The notes under the pieces: generated by a model | Databases searched by the model: none | The model's input: the letters and a program-made list of their open reading frames with translations, nothing else | What the model was told of the DNA's origin: nothing | Assembly: GCA_012103325.1 (NCBI GenBank) | Contig: WLWY01000009.1 | Coordinates: forward strand, 62,001 to 126,000 | Direction: 5' to 3' | DNA: 64,000 bases | DNA from: Alphaproteobacteria bacterium | GTDB lineage: Bacteria > Pseudomonadota > Alphaproteobacteria > UBA8366 > GCA-2717185 | Made by a program: the position numbers and the translations under genes | Shown: piece by piece, positions 25,687 to 33,860 of the stretch | Numbering within the stretch: the first letter of the stretch is position 1 | Layout of the letters: each line of letters begins with the position of its first letter

Positions 25687-26457
25687 CTAAAACCCGATAT
25701 GCGATCCGCCGTCGATATTCAGGTGCTGCCCCGTCACGTAGCTCGCCGTGTCGGACAGTAGGAAGCAGCACGGTCCGGCGACTTCGTCGGGCGTGGTGAC
25801 GCGGCCCATCGGGATGCCGGCCATGGTGCGTTCGGCGAATTTCGGACTGCGGATGACTTCGGTCATCGGCGTTTCGACGACTCCAAAACACACTGAGTTC
25901 ACGCAGACGCCATAGCGCGCCCATTCCCGCGCGGCACTCATCGTGATGCCGAGCACGCCGGATTTCGCAGCACCATAGTTGATCTGCCCGATGGTGCCCT
26001 TGCGGCCCGCCACGGAGGAAACATTGACGATCCGGTTTGGGGTGTCGTCGCCGTCCTGCGCACGCTCGATCATGTGCCGGCCGACCGCTTGCAGGCAGAG
26101 GAACACGCCGGTCAGATTGACGTCGATGACCGCCTGCCAGTCCGCGACCGACATTTTGTGGATCATCGCGGTGCGGATGATGCCGGCATTGTTGAACAGC
26201 CCGTTGACCCGGCCATGCTTCTCGATCACCGCGGCGACCATTTCCTGCACGAAACCGGCGTCGGCGACGCTGCCGGCATAGACCGTCGCGTTATCACCGA
26301 TCATGGCGGCGGTTTCCTGCGCACCCTCTTCGTTGAGATCAACCAGCGCCACCTTCGCGCCAAGGGACCCTGCTTTCTTCGCGACGCCGCGACCGACGCC
26401 CTGTGCCGCGCCGGTGACGATGATGACGCGGTCTTCGAGACTCATGGGATTGTCCAT
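25687..26457 (-). CDS. Short-chain dehydrogenase/reductase (SDR)
   Basis: A 256-residue classical SDR. TGAAQGVGRG near residue 15 is the cofactor loop, followed by ALVDLNEEG, where the Asp after strand two points to NAD(H). NNAGI is near 91, the catalytic Ser is in VNVSSVAGR and the Tyr-Lys pair is YGAAK. The C-terminus SYVTGQHLNIDGGSH is standard. It is divergent from the esterase gene at 26543, with 85 bp between. The substrate is not identifiable. Confidence 0.88.
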   Translation of the reverse strand: MDNPMSLEDRVIIVTGAAQGVGRGVAKKAGSLGAKVALVDLNEEGAQETAAMIGDNATVYAGSVADAGFVQEMVAAVIEKHGRVNGLFNNAGIIRTAMIHKMSVADWQAVIDVNLTGVFLCLQAVGRHMIERAQDGDDTPNRIVNVSSVAGRKGTIGQINYGAAKSGVLGITMSAAREWARYGVCVNSVCFGVVETPMTEVIRSPKFAERTMAGIPMGRVTTPDEVAGPCCFLLSDTASYVTGQHLNIDGGSHIGF

Positions 26458-26542
26458 AACAAGCTTCCTTTTGTTCTTCTGAAAATTCGCTGTCGCAACC
26501 TATGATGCCGATCCCTGTCGATCAATCTTTCGGATTTGACCC

Positions 26543-27487
26543 ATGCCCGTTCACCCGCAATGTCAAGCGATCCTCGATGCGATGGCCAACGCCGACGGTC
26601 CCACCGTTTTCGACACAAGAGATCCGCTGGAAGCGCGTCGCCTCTACGCTGCCAGCACGGACATGTTCGCGCCACCGACGCCGGATCTGCGCTCGGTCGA
26701 GAACCGCAGCGTGCCCGGTGAAACGGCGGACGTGCCGGTCCGGATTTACACGCCGGAAGCGGAATCCGGTCCGAGCGGCCTACCCGTCCTGGTGTTCCTG
26801 CATGGCGGCGGTTGGATATTCGGCGACATCGACACGCATGATGCGATGTGCCGCGTTCTGGCGCACGAAGCGGCATGCCTGATCGTCTCTGTCGACTACC
26901 GATTGGCGCCAGAGCATAAATTCCCCGCGGGGCTGGAGGATTGCCTGACGGTGCTCGACTGGGTCGCGGCGAACGCAACTGGTATTGAGGGCGACGCTTC
27001 GCGGATCGCCATCGGTGGTGACAGTGCCGGCGGCAATCTCGCGGCGGCTGCTTGCCAGGTCGCTCGCGACAAGGGTGGTCCGCCGATCGTCTTCCAACTG
27101 CTGATCTATCCCGCCACCGACTTCACCGCCGACATGACCTCGCCGCGCAGCAACGCCGCCGGCTTCGGCCTGTCCGATGTGTCAATCGAATGGATGCGGA
27201 ACTGCTACCTCACCGACCCCTTCGATGCCACGGACCCGCGCGCTTCGCCCCTCATGGCGAAAGATCTCTCGGGACTGCCGCCGGCCCTGATACAGACTGC
27301 CGAATTCGATCCGTTGCACGATGAAGGCAAGGCTTACGCTGAGGCATTGAGAAACGCGGGCGGCACCGCCATCCACATCAACTATCACGGCATGATCCAC
27401 GGCTTCATGCGCATGGGCGCGCTGGTCGACGATGCGGCGGTGGGGATAAGCGATGCGGCGAAGGCGTTGCGGGGAATATTTGAATGA
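26543..27487 (+). CDS. Alpha/beta hydrolase, hormone-sensitive-lipase family esterase
   Basis: A 314-residue cytoplasmic esterase. The oxyanion-hole HGGGWIFGD is near residue 89, the nucleophile Ser is in GGDSAGGNLA near 160, the acid is in the AEFDPLHDEG segment near 257 and the His is in YHGMIHGF near 288. These features define the HSL (acetyl-hydrolase) family, which favours short-chain or carbamoyl esters. Its stop overlaps the start of the next hydrolase gene by 4 bp, so the two are translationally coupled. Confidence 0.9.
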   Translation: MPVHPQCQAILDAMANADGPTVFDTRDPLEARRLYAASTDMFAPPTPDLRSVENRSVPGETADVPVRIYTPEAESGPSGLPVLVFLHGGGWIFGDIDTHDAMCRVLAHEAACLIVSVDYRLAPEHKFPAGLEDCLTVLDWVAANATGIEGDASRIAIGGDSAGGNLAAAACQVARDKGGPPIVFQLLIYPATDFTADMTSPRSNAAGFGLSDVSIEWMRNCYLTDPFDATDPRASPLMAKDLSGLPPALIQTAEFDPLHDEGKAYAEALRNAGGTAIHINYHGMIHGFMRMGALVDDAAVGISDAAKALRGIFE

Positions 27488-28302
27488 TGGCTGTGGCAGG
27501 ATGGCCGATACGAGCGATTGCGGTCGGCCTTGGCATCTTGCTCCTTGTTGCGGTTTCCTCGTCGGAGATTCTTGCCGAAGACCGCATCGGTGTCGTTTTG
27601 ATGCACGGCAAACGCGGTAAGGTCGGCGCTGGCACGCTCATCGGGCCGCTCGAAGAGGCGCTGCGCGATACGGGCATCGCGGTTGTTGCGCCGGAGATGC
27701 CGTGGTCGCGGGACCGTTTTCTCGACAAGACGTTTCGGGGAATCCTGGCCGAGATCGATGCCGCGGTGACGTTCCTCAAAAGCGATGGCGTTACGCGGAT
27801 CGTAGTCGGCGGGCACAGCCTGGGCGGCGGGGCCGCGCTGGCCTATGGCGCGCGGCGGGACGGCCTCGCTGGGGTCCTCGTGATCGCGCCTGGTCATTTT
27901 CCCGAAAGCAGAGGGTTCCGGAAACGGTTTGGCGCGGATGTCGCCGAGGCGAAGTCGATGGTCGCCGCCGGCAACGGCGCAGAGACAGCGGATTTTCGCG
28001 ATATCGACCGAGGCGACTCCAGACCTTTCGTCATGCGGGCCGACGCCTATGTCGACTTCATGGACCCTGAAGGACCGCTGGCGATGCCCGAGAATGCGGC
28101 CAGCCTGAAGCCGGATACGCCGCTGCTGCTGATTATCGGGAAGAAGGACCACACCTTCCGGTATGGCCGCGGCGACCGGGACTACATTTTCGATAAGGCG
28201 CCGTCCCACCCCAAGAGCCGGTATACAGTTGTCCCCGGTGGCCACAAGGCGACGCCGCGGATCGGCAAGGATGAAATCGTCGCCTGGCTGAAGTCGCTAT
28301 GA
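27484..28302 (+). CDS. Alpha/beta hydrolase with N-terminal signal/anchor
   Basis: A 272-residue hydrolase. The first 30 residues (IRAIAVGLGILLLVAVSSSE) form a signal peptide or anchor, so it should act outside the cytoplasmic membrane. VLMHGKRGK is the oxyanion region, GGHSLGGGAALAYG near 107 holds the nucleophile Ser, and the final His is in VPGGHKATP near 257, while an Asp in the KKDHTFR segment may be the acid. It resembles dienelactone-hydrolase-like or DUF3530-like esterases, but the substrate is unknown. Coupled by a 4-bp overlap to the HSL-type esterase upstream. Confidence 0.82.
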   Translation: MMAVAGWPIRAIAVGLGILLLVAVSSSEILAEDRIGVVLMHGKRGKVGAGTLIGPLEEALRDTGIAVVAPEMPWSRDRFLDKTFRGILAEIDAAVTFLKSDGVTRIVVGGHSLGGGAALAYGARRDGLAGVLVIAPGHFPESRGFRKRFGADVAEAKSMVAAGNGAETADFRDIDRGDSRPFVMRADAYVDFMDPEGPLAMPENAASLKPDTPLLLIIGKKDHTFRYGRGDRDYIFDKAPSHPKSRYTVVPGGHKATPRIGKDEIVAWLKSL

Positions 28303-28305
28303 AGT

Positions 28306-29439
28306 TCAATCCAGCCGTTTCTTGAAGCGGCGCAGGGTGATGAAGGCGACTTCCGGCGGTGCGTTGAACCGCACCGGCATCAGCGACGTGCCCGCACCGC
28401 GATTGGTATAGCCCGCCATGCGGCCGCAGCCCCATCTGCCACGGCTAAAGCGCGGATGGCCGCGCTGGTTGGTAATGATCGGTCGGCCGCCCGGCAGGCA
28501 GATTTGCCCGCCATGGGTATGCCCGCAGAGATACAGGTCGTGCTGGTGCAAGGATGCGGCGTGCGCGGCGTCGGGCGAATGCACGAGCACGATGCGAAAG
28601 CCTTCCGGGGCGGCAGCGAGTGCGCGGTACGCCATCGGCGTTTCGAAATAATGCACGTCGTCGAGGCCGGTAACGACCAGCTGGTCGCGGCCTTTCGGCA
28701 CGGTCACCCATTCGTTGGCGAGCACTCTGATGCCCTGCGCTTCCAACGGTTCAACGATATCGGTTCTGTCGTGATTGCCGAGCACCGCAAGCGCACCGTC
28801 GCGTTGCTCGAAGGTGGCGATCAGTTCGACCAGCGCCGCCGCCGCGTCTGCCGACGCCTGCGGGCATTTGCGGTTGTCCTGATAGTCCCCGGTGAACACG
28901 CACAAATCGACGCTTTCGCGGTAAACAAGCCCTTTCAGGCGGGCCAGCAGGCCGGGGTTCGTGTCGAAATGACAGTCGGTGATATGTGCGATCCGATATC
29001 CATCGAGCGCTTTGGGCAGTCCGTCGAGCATCATGTCGAAATCGGTCCGCTGCAGCATGACAGCGTTTTCGATGCCGCGCTCGTACAGGCGCGCCTCGCG
29101 CAACCCGTTTTCAAAGGCTCGTCGGGCGAACTTGAAGGCCCGCTCGCGGACCGTTCTCAGGCGCTTCTGCAGATCGGAGGGGACAAGCCCTTCTTCCATC
29201 GCACGACGCTGACGACCCCACTGTTCGCGGTGTTCCTGGTCGACAAAGCCCGACTGGCCTTCGAAGTCGGTGTCGGCAAATTTCAGCATGTTGTTCTGGA
29301 TGGCGTCGTTCGAGGGAAGACGCGACCCTAGGTGGAAATACTGAAGAAAGGTTGAACGCCATGCAGGTGGAAAGGCCCCCAGTTTCGAAGCACGTCGCGA
29401 TCCGGCCGTTTCTGCGGTAGGTTGGATGTCGAATTTCAT
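28306..29439 (-). CDS. Metallophosphoesterase (calcineurin-like, YaeI/LpxH-like)
   Basis: A 377-residue protein with an unrelated N-terminal region of about 140 residues followed by a calcineurin-like phosphoesterase domain. The metal motifs are all present: TDCHFD near 153, TGDYQDN near 184, LGNHDRTD near 223 and CGHTHGGQ near 310. This order fits the YaeI branch, whose members act on UDP-diacylglucosamine or other phosphodiesters. Most YaeI proteins have a membrane anchor; I do not see one here, so the N-terminal region is unusual. Convergent with the hydrolase pair (4-bp gap) and divergent from the AhpD-like selenoprotein gene. Confidence 0.85.
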   Translation of the reverse strand: MKFDIQPTAETAGSRRASKLGAFPPAWRSTFLQYFHLGSRLPSNDAIQNNMLKFADTDFEGQSGFVDQEHREQWGRQRRAMEEGLVPSDLQKRLRTVRERAFKFARRAFENGLREARLYERGIENAVMLQRTDFDMMLDGLPKALDGYRIAHITDCHFDTNPGLLARLKGLVYRESVDLCVFTGDYQDNRKCPQASADAAAALVELIATFEQRDGALAVLGNHDRTDIVEPLEAQGIRVLANEWVTVPKGRDQLVVTGLDDVHYFETPMAYRALAAAPEGFRIVLVHSPDAAHAASLHQHDLYLCGHTHGGQICLPGGRPIITNQRGHPRFSRGRWGCGRMAGYTNRGAGTSLMPVRFNAPPEVAFITLRRFKKRLD

Positions 29440-29471
29440 GCCTCTATGATCCGCGAGGGAGGATGCCGACG

Positions 29472-30590
29472 ATGTCCGAAATTTCCTATGATCAAGTTCC
29501 CTACGCCATAAGAGATGATCTCATCGCGGCGCAGCGGCGGTGCTGGGAAGGGCTGGCACGGGCCGGCACTTGGCATGACGGCGCGCGGCGCGTCGCCATT
29601 GCGGCGGAAACGCGGAACGCCCGCAACTGCGATTATTGCCAGGCGCAGAAGGCGGCGTTGTCGCCGAACGCGGTCGCGGGATCACATGCCGGGCTTGGTG
29701 AACTGAGTGACGTGGAGGTCGATGCGGTGCATCGCATTGCTTCCGATCCCGCACGGCTTAGCAAGGCGTGGTACGAAGAGAACAAAGCCGAAGGCCTCGG
29801 GGACGAGCCCTATGTGGAACTCGTCAGCCTCGTCGCGATAGTCACGATCGTCGATAGCTTCACCTTTGCGCTGGGATTGCCGGATCATCCCTTGCCGACG
29901 CCGGTTCCCGGCGCGCCAACGCGCTACCGCTCGCCGGGTGCGAAGGTGCAGGCGGCGTGGGTACCCATCGTCGAGCCGCGGGACATGACGGAAAGCGATG
30001 GCGATCTCTATCCGAGTGCCCGGGTCGGCTATATACAGCGCGCGATTTCGGCGGTCCCAGACTCGAAGTGGGCCTATTGGGACCTCGCCAGTTGCCACTA
30101 CCTGCCGATGGAGGAGATCCCGCGATGGGACACCAACGCCCGTGCCATCGACCGCACGCAGATTGAGCTAATCGCCGGACGGGTCTCGGCGCTGCATCAG
30201 TGCCTCTACTGAACGACGGCGCATGCCTACATGCTCCGTGAGAGCAGTTTAACTAACAACAGCGATTTCGATCTGACCGAACTAACCGCGGGCGTCACAG
30301 GCGCCGGCGACATTCAGGCCGCCAAACTGTTGGCCGATTTTGCCGAAGCCGCAGTGAAGCGGGAGACCGGCCCGCTGACCGAATACCGTAACGCGCTGCT
30401 GCAGGCGTTGGGGCCTGCCGGCGTCGTCGATGCGGCCGCCACCGTTGCCGCCTTCCACGGCTATGTCCGGCTCGCAGACGCCACCGGCATTCCCTACGAG
30501 CACGCCGGTTTTGGGACCGATACAACGGAAATGCGCGCGGCTATCGGAATTGACAACTTCTATGCCGCGGGGTTGGAGGACCGGGGATGA
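29472..30590 (+). CDS. AhpD-like (carboxymuconolactone decarboxylase fold) protein, probable selenoprotein with in-frame TGA
   Basis: One 372-residue frame interrupted only by a TGA at 30210-30212, which I read as selenocysteine (Sec247). Around it the text ELIAGRVSALHQCLY-U-TTAHAYM has Glu232, Cys244, Sec247 and His251. These have exactly the spacing of the catalytic Glu118, Cys130, Cys133 and His137 of Mycobacterium tuberculosis AhpD, so Sec replaces the second Cys. The frame continues for 125 residues with coherent helical CMD-fold text (GVVDAAATVAAFHGYVRLAD). An N-terminal half contains a second Cys pair (C53, C56 in NCDYCQ) without the Glu and His. A stem-loop follows the TGA. The ATG at 29472 is preferred to 29463 because GGGAGG is 10 bases upstream. 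A nonsense mutation is the alternative, but it would have to fall on this one codon. Likely role: peroxide or disulfide chemistry. Confidence 0.8.
30216..30239 (+). promoter_or_regulatory. Putative bacterial SECIS stem-loop
   Basis: It begins 4 bases after the TGA. ACGG (30216-30219) pairs with CCGT (30236-30239), there is one C/T mismatch, and GCATG (30221-30225) pairs with CATGC (30230-30234) around the loop CCTA. Opening the top G-C pair gives a six-base loop starting with G, as bacterial SECIS models ask. The stem is coding throughout, as expected for a bacterial element read by SelB. Confidence 0.6.
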
Positions 30591-30892
30591 TGTGGCTATG
30601 AGATAGTAGTTTCGTAATTATAGCTTAGGTGGCGGTGGCTACCGCAAAGTTCCTGAGTTTGTCGCGGGTTGCAGATTGAAATAAGTATCGCGTCAATGTT
30701 TTCATATTTGTGATCTATCGCAACTACTATATAGAAACGATAGGTGGGGAAAAATTCCTTTAGAGTGTTGTTGGTATTTGTATCGCGTTCGCGTCGCGGC
30801 GAACCGTAGGGATTCGACAGTCAGAGAGTTACACGTTACCTAGTGTGCTTATTCTTTAGTTATTTAACAGCACGAAAATTTGAGAATTGAAG
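30591..30892. other. AT-rich 302-bp gap upstream of the SIR2 gene
   Basis: The stretch contains a small hairpin (GCGGT-GGCT-ACCGC near 30632) and otherwise no frame, RNA or repeat that I recognise. Composition changes from GC-rich to AT-rich within its first 50 bases, marking the left edge of the imported DNA. The promoter of the SIR2 gene should be here, but no convincing boxes are visible. Confidence 0.5.
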
Positions 30893-32026
30893 ATGCCAAG
30901 AATGCCAAATGTTACATTATTCCTTGGTGCCGGTTTTTCGAGGGCCTTTTCACATGGAATGTCGGATCAAATTCCTGTGGTTACCGATCTGTTTCCAAGG
31001 ATACTTGATACTTTAGATTCTTTTCCTTCAGGTTTTTCAGATCAGGTTCTTGACGCGGCGAAGCGAATTTTTCCGCACAAGACACCGCGCGAAATTGATT
31101 TCGAAAGCTTTCTAAGCGCGATAGATGATTTGCGCCGTAACCAAAACCGTTTTCGATCACGCCGAATGGGGAATATCGATGCAGATAATATTTGGTATTT
31201 GATTGGATCAGCACTTGGATCATCTATTACTTTTAAATCAGAATTAAATAAGTATTCTCGCTATAAATTACATCCGAGGATGAATATTCTGATCGAAGTT
31301 TTAGAAGAAATTCGAAAGCGCTGTAATTCTGTCTCAATCATTACGACAAATTATGACTTGGTTGCCGATAAGGCCACTGGATGGATAAATGATCGCCTTC
31401 TTGGCCACAAAAACTTAGACACACCGGCACCTGATCTCCGGCGCTACACCTATGGAGAATACGTGCGTGGTATTTGGCAAGCAAAATATGAGAGATCTGA
31501 ATTTTTAGAAGATGTCGAGCCATGGAGTGAATTTAGAGAAGGTATTCAGATTTACAAAATTCACGGCAGTATTAACTGGTCCTATTGCGGTACTTGTAAA
31601 GCGCTCGACCTTTCACGTACAAGATACGAGCTTTCATCCGTTTATAATTGGAAACAGCCACCATGCGCACAATGTGGTGCGCCATATAATTGGCTAATTG
31701 TTCCGCCTGTGTCTGAAAAAATGTATGATAATGAAATTATAAAACGGACTTGGCGCTCTGCAGAGATCGCCTTAGCGAAGTCAGATAGACTAGTATTTAT
31801 CGGTTACAAATTATCTCCGATTGATTCCGCTGTTGAAAGACTAATTGTTCTCTCTAAAGCAATGGCTGGCCATGCGTGGGAGACATGGGTATTTAACGAT
31901 CAGAAAGAAGTTCATGACAGATTTGAGAAAGTTATTGGCCAGACTAAAACACAGGGGCTTCCAATGCTTTTTGAATTTGAGACATTCAAAGAAAAATTTA
32001 TGAAACAAATACTTCGGCCAGTTTAG
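30893..32026 (+). CDS. Stand-alone SIR2-domain protein (SIR2_2-like), possible phage-defence effector
   Basis: A 377-residue protein of the sirtuin-like Rossmann fold. LFLGAGFSRAF (residues 9-19) is the NAD phosphate loop, TTNYD (151-155) the second NAD motif and YKIHGSINW (His224) the catalytic-His region, followed by a zinc-ribbon pair C232/C235 and C258/C261. FIGYKLSPID near 303 is the last NAD-site strand. Bacterial SIR2 proteins of this type often deplete NAD in anti-phage systems (ThsA, DSR, SIR2-HerA); alone, the role is a guess. The gene is much more AT-rich than its neighbours and uses AT-ending codons, a sign of transfer. I see no partner gene. The ATG at 30893 is chosen over TTG 30887 and ATG 30902. 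Confidence 0.8.
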   Translation: MPRMPNVTLFLGAGFSRAFSHGMSDQIPVVTDLFPRILDTLDSFPSGFSDQVLDAAKRIFPHKTPREIDFESFLSAIDDLRRNQNRFRSRRMGNIDADNIWYLIGSALGSSITFKSELNKYSRYKLHPRMNILIEVLEEIRKRCNSVSIITTNYDLVADKATGWINDRLLGHKNLDTPAPDLRRYTYGEYVRGIWQAKYERSEFLEDVEPWSEFREGIQIYKIHGSINWSYCGTCKALDLSRTRYELSSVYNWKQPPCAQCGAPYNWLIVPPVSEKMYDNEIIKRTWRSAEIALAKSDRLVFIGYKLSPIDSAVERLIVLSKAMAGHAWETWVFNDQKEVHDRFEKVIGQTKTQGLPMLFEFETFKEKFMKQILRPV

Positions 32027-32038
32027 AGAGTTTTTGTT

Positions 32039-32671
32039 TCACCGATTTTTCTTCCGCCAATCCTCGATATATTCGATCACTGCATCCGCGCTCGAAATGT
32101 CCGCGTAGCGCCGGCCCACGTCCCGCAGATTATCCCGGTGCGGGCCTTCGTCGTGGTCGCCGACGCAGTCTTCGGGGACGATGGTGCGAAAGCCATGGCT
32201 GAAGCTATCTATCGTTGAGGCGCGGATGCAGCCGCTGGTGACGCAGCCGGTCATGATGACCGTGTCGACCCGCTCCTTGGCGAAGAAGGAGGCGACCGGC
32301 GTTTCGAACAGGATCGACGGACCGCTCTTGCAGATGCCCATGTCGTAAGTCTCGTCATAGATGCGCGGGTCGAGTTCGGTGCCGGGGGCGCCGTGGATGA
32401 ACTGTTCGCGCACCGCCTGGACTTTCCAGTGCGGCATCTCGCGTTCGCTTTTGTAGCTGGTCCAGCAGTTGGCGATGGGCACGCCGGCCCGTCTTGCGAC
32501 GTCTAGCACGCGGGCGGTGTTCTGAACGCCGCGCTCGATCAGGGGCGCGCCGCCGAGCGGGAATTTAGGATCGGTGAAGGCGGTCATATAGTCGACGACC
32601 AGGATACCTGGGTTTTCGCCGAAACCGATTTCGCCGCTGTTGTAGGTCCGCTCTTCGTAGATGTCCGCCAT
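32039..32671 (-). CDS. Isochorismatase-family cysteine hydrolase (N-carbamoylsarcosine amidase / maleamate amidase-like)
   Basis: A 210-residue cysteine hydrolase. The triad appears as Asp in LVVDYMTAFTD near residue 27, Lys in ICKSGPS near 114 and the nucleophile Cys in MTGCVTSGCIRAS near 147, with the cis-peptide Val-Thr. The length and start resemble N-carbamoylsarcosine amidohydrolase and maleamate amidohydrolase rather than true isochorismatase. A maleate-isomerase-like gene lies 5 kb away, so an amide-to-acid step in a nicotinate-like or related pathway is conceivable. Divergent from the aldo/keto reductase gene. Confidence 0.87.
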   Translation of the reverse strand: MADIYEERTYNSGEIGFGENPGILVVDYMTAFTDPKFPLGGAPLIERGVQNTARVLDVARRAGVPIANCWTSYKSEREMPHWKVQAVREQFIHGAPGTELDPRIYDETYDMGICKSGPSILFETPVASFFAKERVDTVIMTGCVTSGCIRASTIDSFSHGFRTIVPEDCVGDHDEGPHRDNLRDVGRRYADISSADAVIEYIEDWRKKNR

Positions 32672-32774
32672 GATCCCTGCTCCCTAACGCATTAAGTTGC
32701 CGCGCCGAGTCGCGCGGCCTTGTCTCGTGGATTATAAGAATGCCTCGACATTCGTCGTTACGGAAGAGGTTTCA

Positions 32775-33734
32775 GTGGAATACACAATGTTGGGGAACAC
32801 CGACCTGCGGGTTGGTGTGGCGGGCCTTGGCTGTGGCGGCGGAAGCCGGCTCGGCATGAACCGGGGTCTCAGCACGGCGGAGTCCGTGGCATTAGTGCGC
32901 TTGGCGATGGATCTCGGCGTGAACTATCTCGACACGGCGGCGGTCTATGGCACCGAGGGCATTGTCGGCGAGGCGATCAAATCGGTGAAGCGTGACGAGA
33001 TCTATGTCGCGACCAAGGCGACGATCCGCAAGGGCATGGAGCTGGTTCCGGTAGAAGACGTGCTTGCCAGTCTCGACAACTCGCTGCGCACCCTCGATAC
33101 CGACTATGTCGACGTCTTCCAGTTCCACGCCGTGCCGCCCGCGCTGTACGACCGTATCCGCGAGGAATACGCGCCGGCGCTGCTGCGGGAAAAGGAGAAA
33201 GGCAAGCTGCGCCATCTCGGCCTAACCGAGACGCCGCCGAACGATCCCGCCGGCGAGATGCTGATCAAGGCGTCGCAGGACCCGGTCTGGGAAGTCATCA
33301 TGCTGGGCTTCCACATGATGCATCAGGTCGCGCGCCGAAACTGCTTCCCCGGCACCATGGCGAACGGCATCGGCACGGTGCTTATGTTCGTCGTGCGCAG
33401 CATCTTCAGTATTCCGGGCCGGCTCGAGGAAACGATGGCGGCGTTGGCAGCGGAAGGGAAGGTGCCGGAATGGCTTGGCGAGAGCGATAACCCGCTCGGG
33501 TTTCTCATCCACGAGGGCGGCGCGGAAAGCGTCATCGATGCGGCCTACCGCTACGCGCGGCACGAACCGGGGACGGACGTGATCCTGTTCGGTACCGGGA
33601 ACGCGGATCATTTGCGCACCAACCTCGCGTCGATCTTGAAGGGACCGCTGCCGGCTGAGGATGTCGCGAAACTGGAGGAACTGTTCAGTCATCTCGAAGG
33701 CGTCGGGCTTGACCTGCCGGAGAAGCGGACGTGA
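32775..33734 (+). CDS. Aldo/keto reductase
   Basis: 319 residues from a GTG at 32775 with AGAGG five bases upstream; the frame also opens at 32697. The catalytic tetrad is visible as Asp in YLDTAAVYG, the Tyr of the same block, Lys in VATKATI and His in FQFHAVPP. It is an (alpha/beta)8 NADPH-dependent reductase, closest in wording to the L-fucose/D-threo-aldose dehydrogenase-like group. An insert around residues 180-240 (HMMHQVARRNCFPG) is longer than usual. No further substrate clue. Confidence 0.85.
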   Translation: MEYTMLGNTDLRVGVAGLGCGGGSRLGMNRGLSTAESVALVRLAMDLGVNYLDTAAVYGTEGIVGEAIKSVKRDEIYVATKATIRKGMELVPVEDVLASLDNSLRTLDTDYVDVFQFHAVPPALYDRIREEYAPALLREKEKGKLRHLGLTETPPNDPAGEMLIKASQDPVWEVIMLGFHMMHQVARRNCFPGTMANGIGTVLMFVVRSIFSIPGRLEETMAALAAEGKVPEWLGESDNPLGFLIHEGGAESVIDAAYRYARHEPGTDVILFGTGNADHLRTNLASILKGPLPAEDVAKLEELFSHLEGVGLDLPEKRT

Positions 33735-33860
33735 GGCGAGAGGTGAAACTGGTGAAAGCAGATAATGGCTGAAAATCCTTCCCTACGTCATTTTCGGGCT
33801 TGACCTGAGAATCCAAGTCGATGGGGTGCCTTCGACAAACATGGACCCTCGAGTCAAGCC

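Noticed and set aside
30231..30590. Independent 119-aa gene starting at ATG 30231
   Set aside because: The ATG is inside the stem-loop after the TGA, has no ribosome site and continues the AhpD frame; reading through the TGA explains it better.
31560..31700. Zinc-ribbon pair in the SIR2 gene taken as a classical protein deacetylase zinc site
   Set aside because: The wording fits the SIR2_2-type bacterial group; the presence of Cys pairs alone does not prove sirtuin deacetylase activity.
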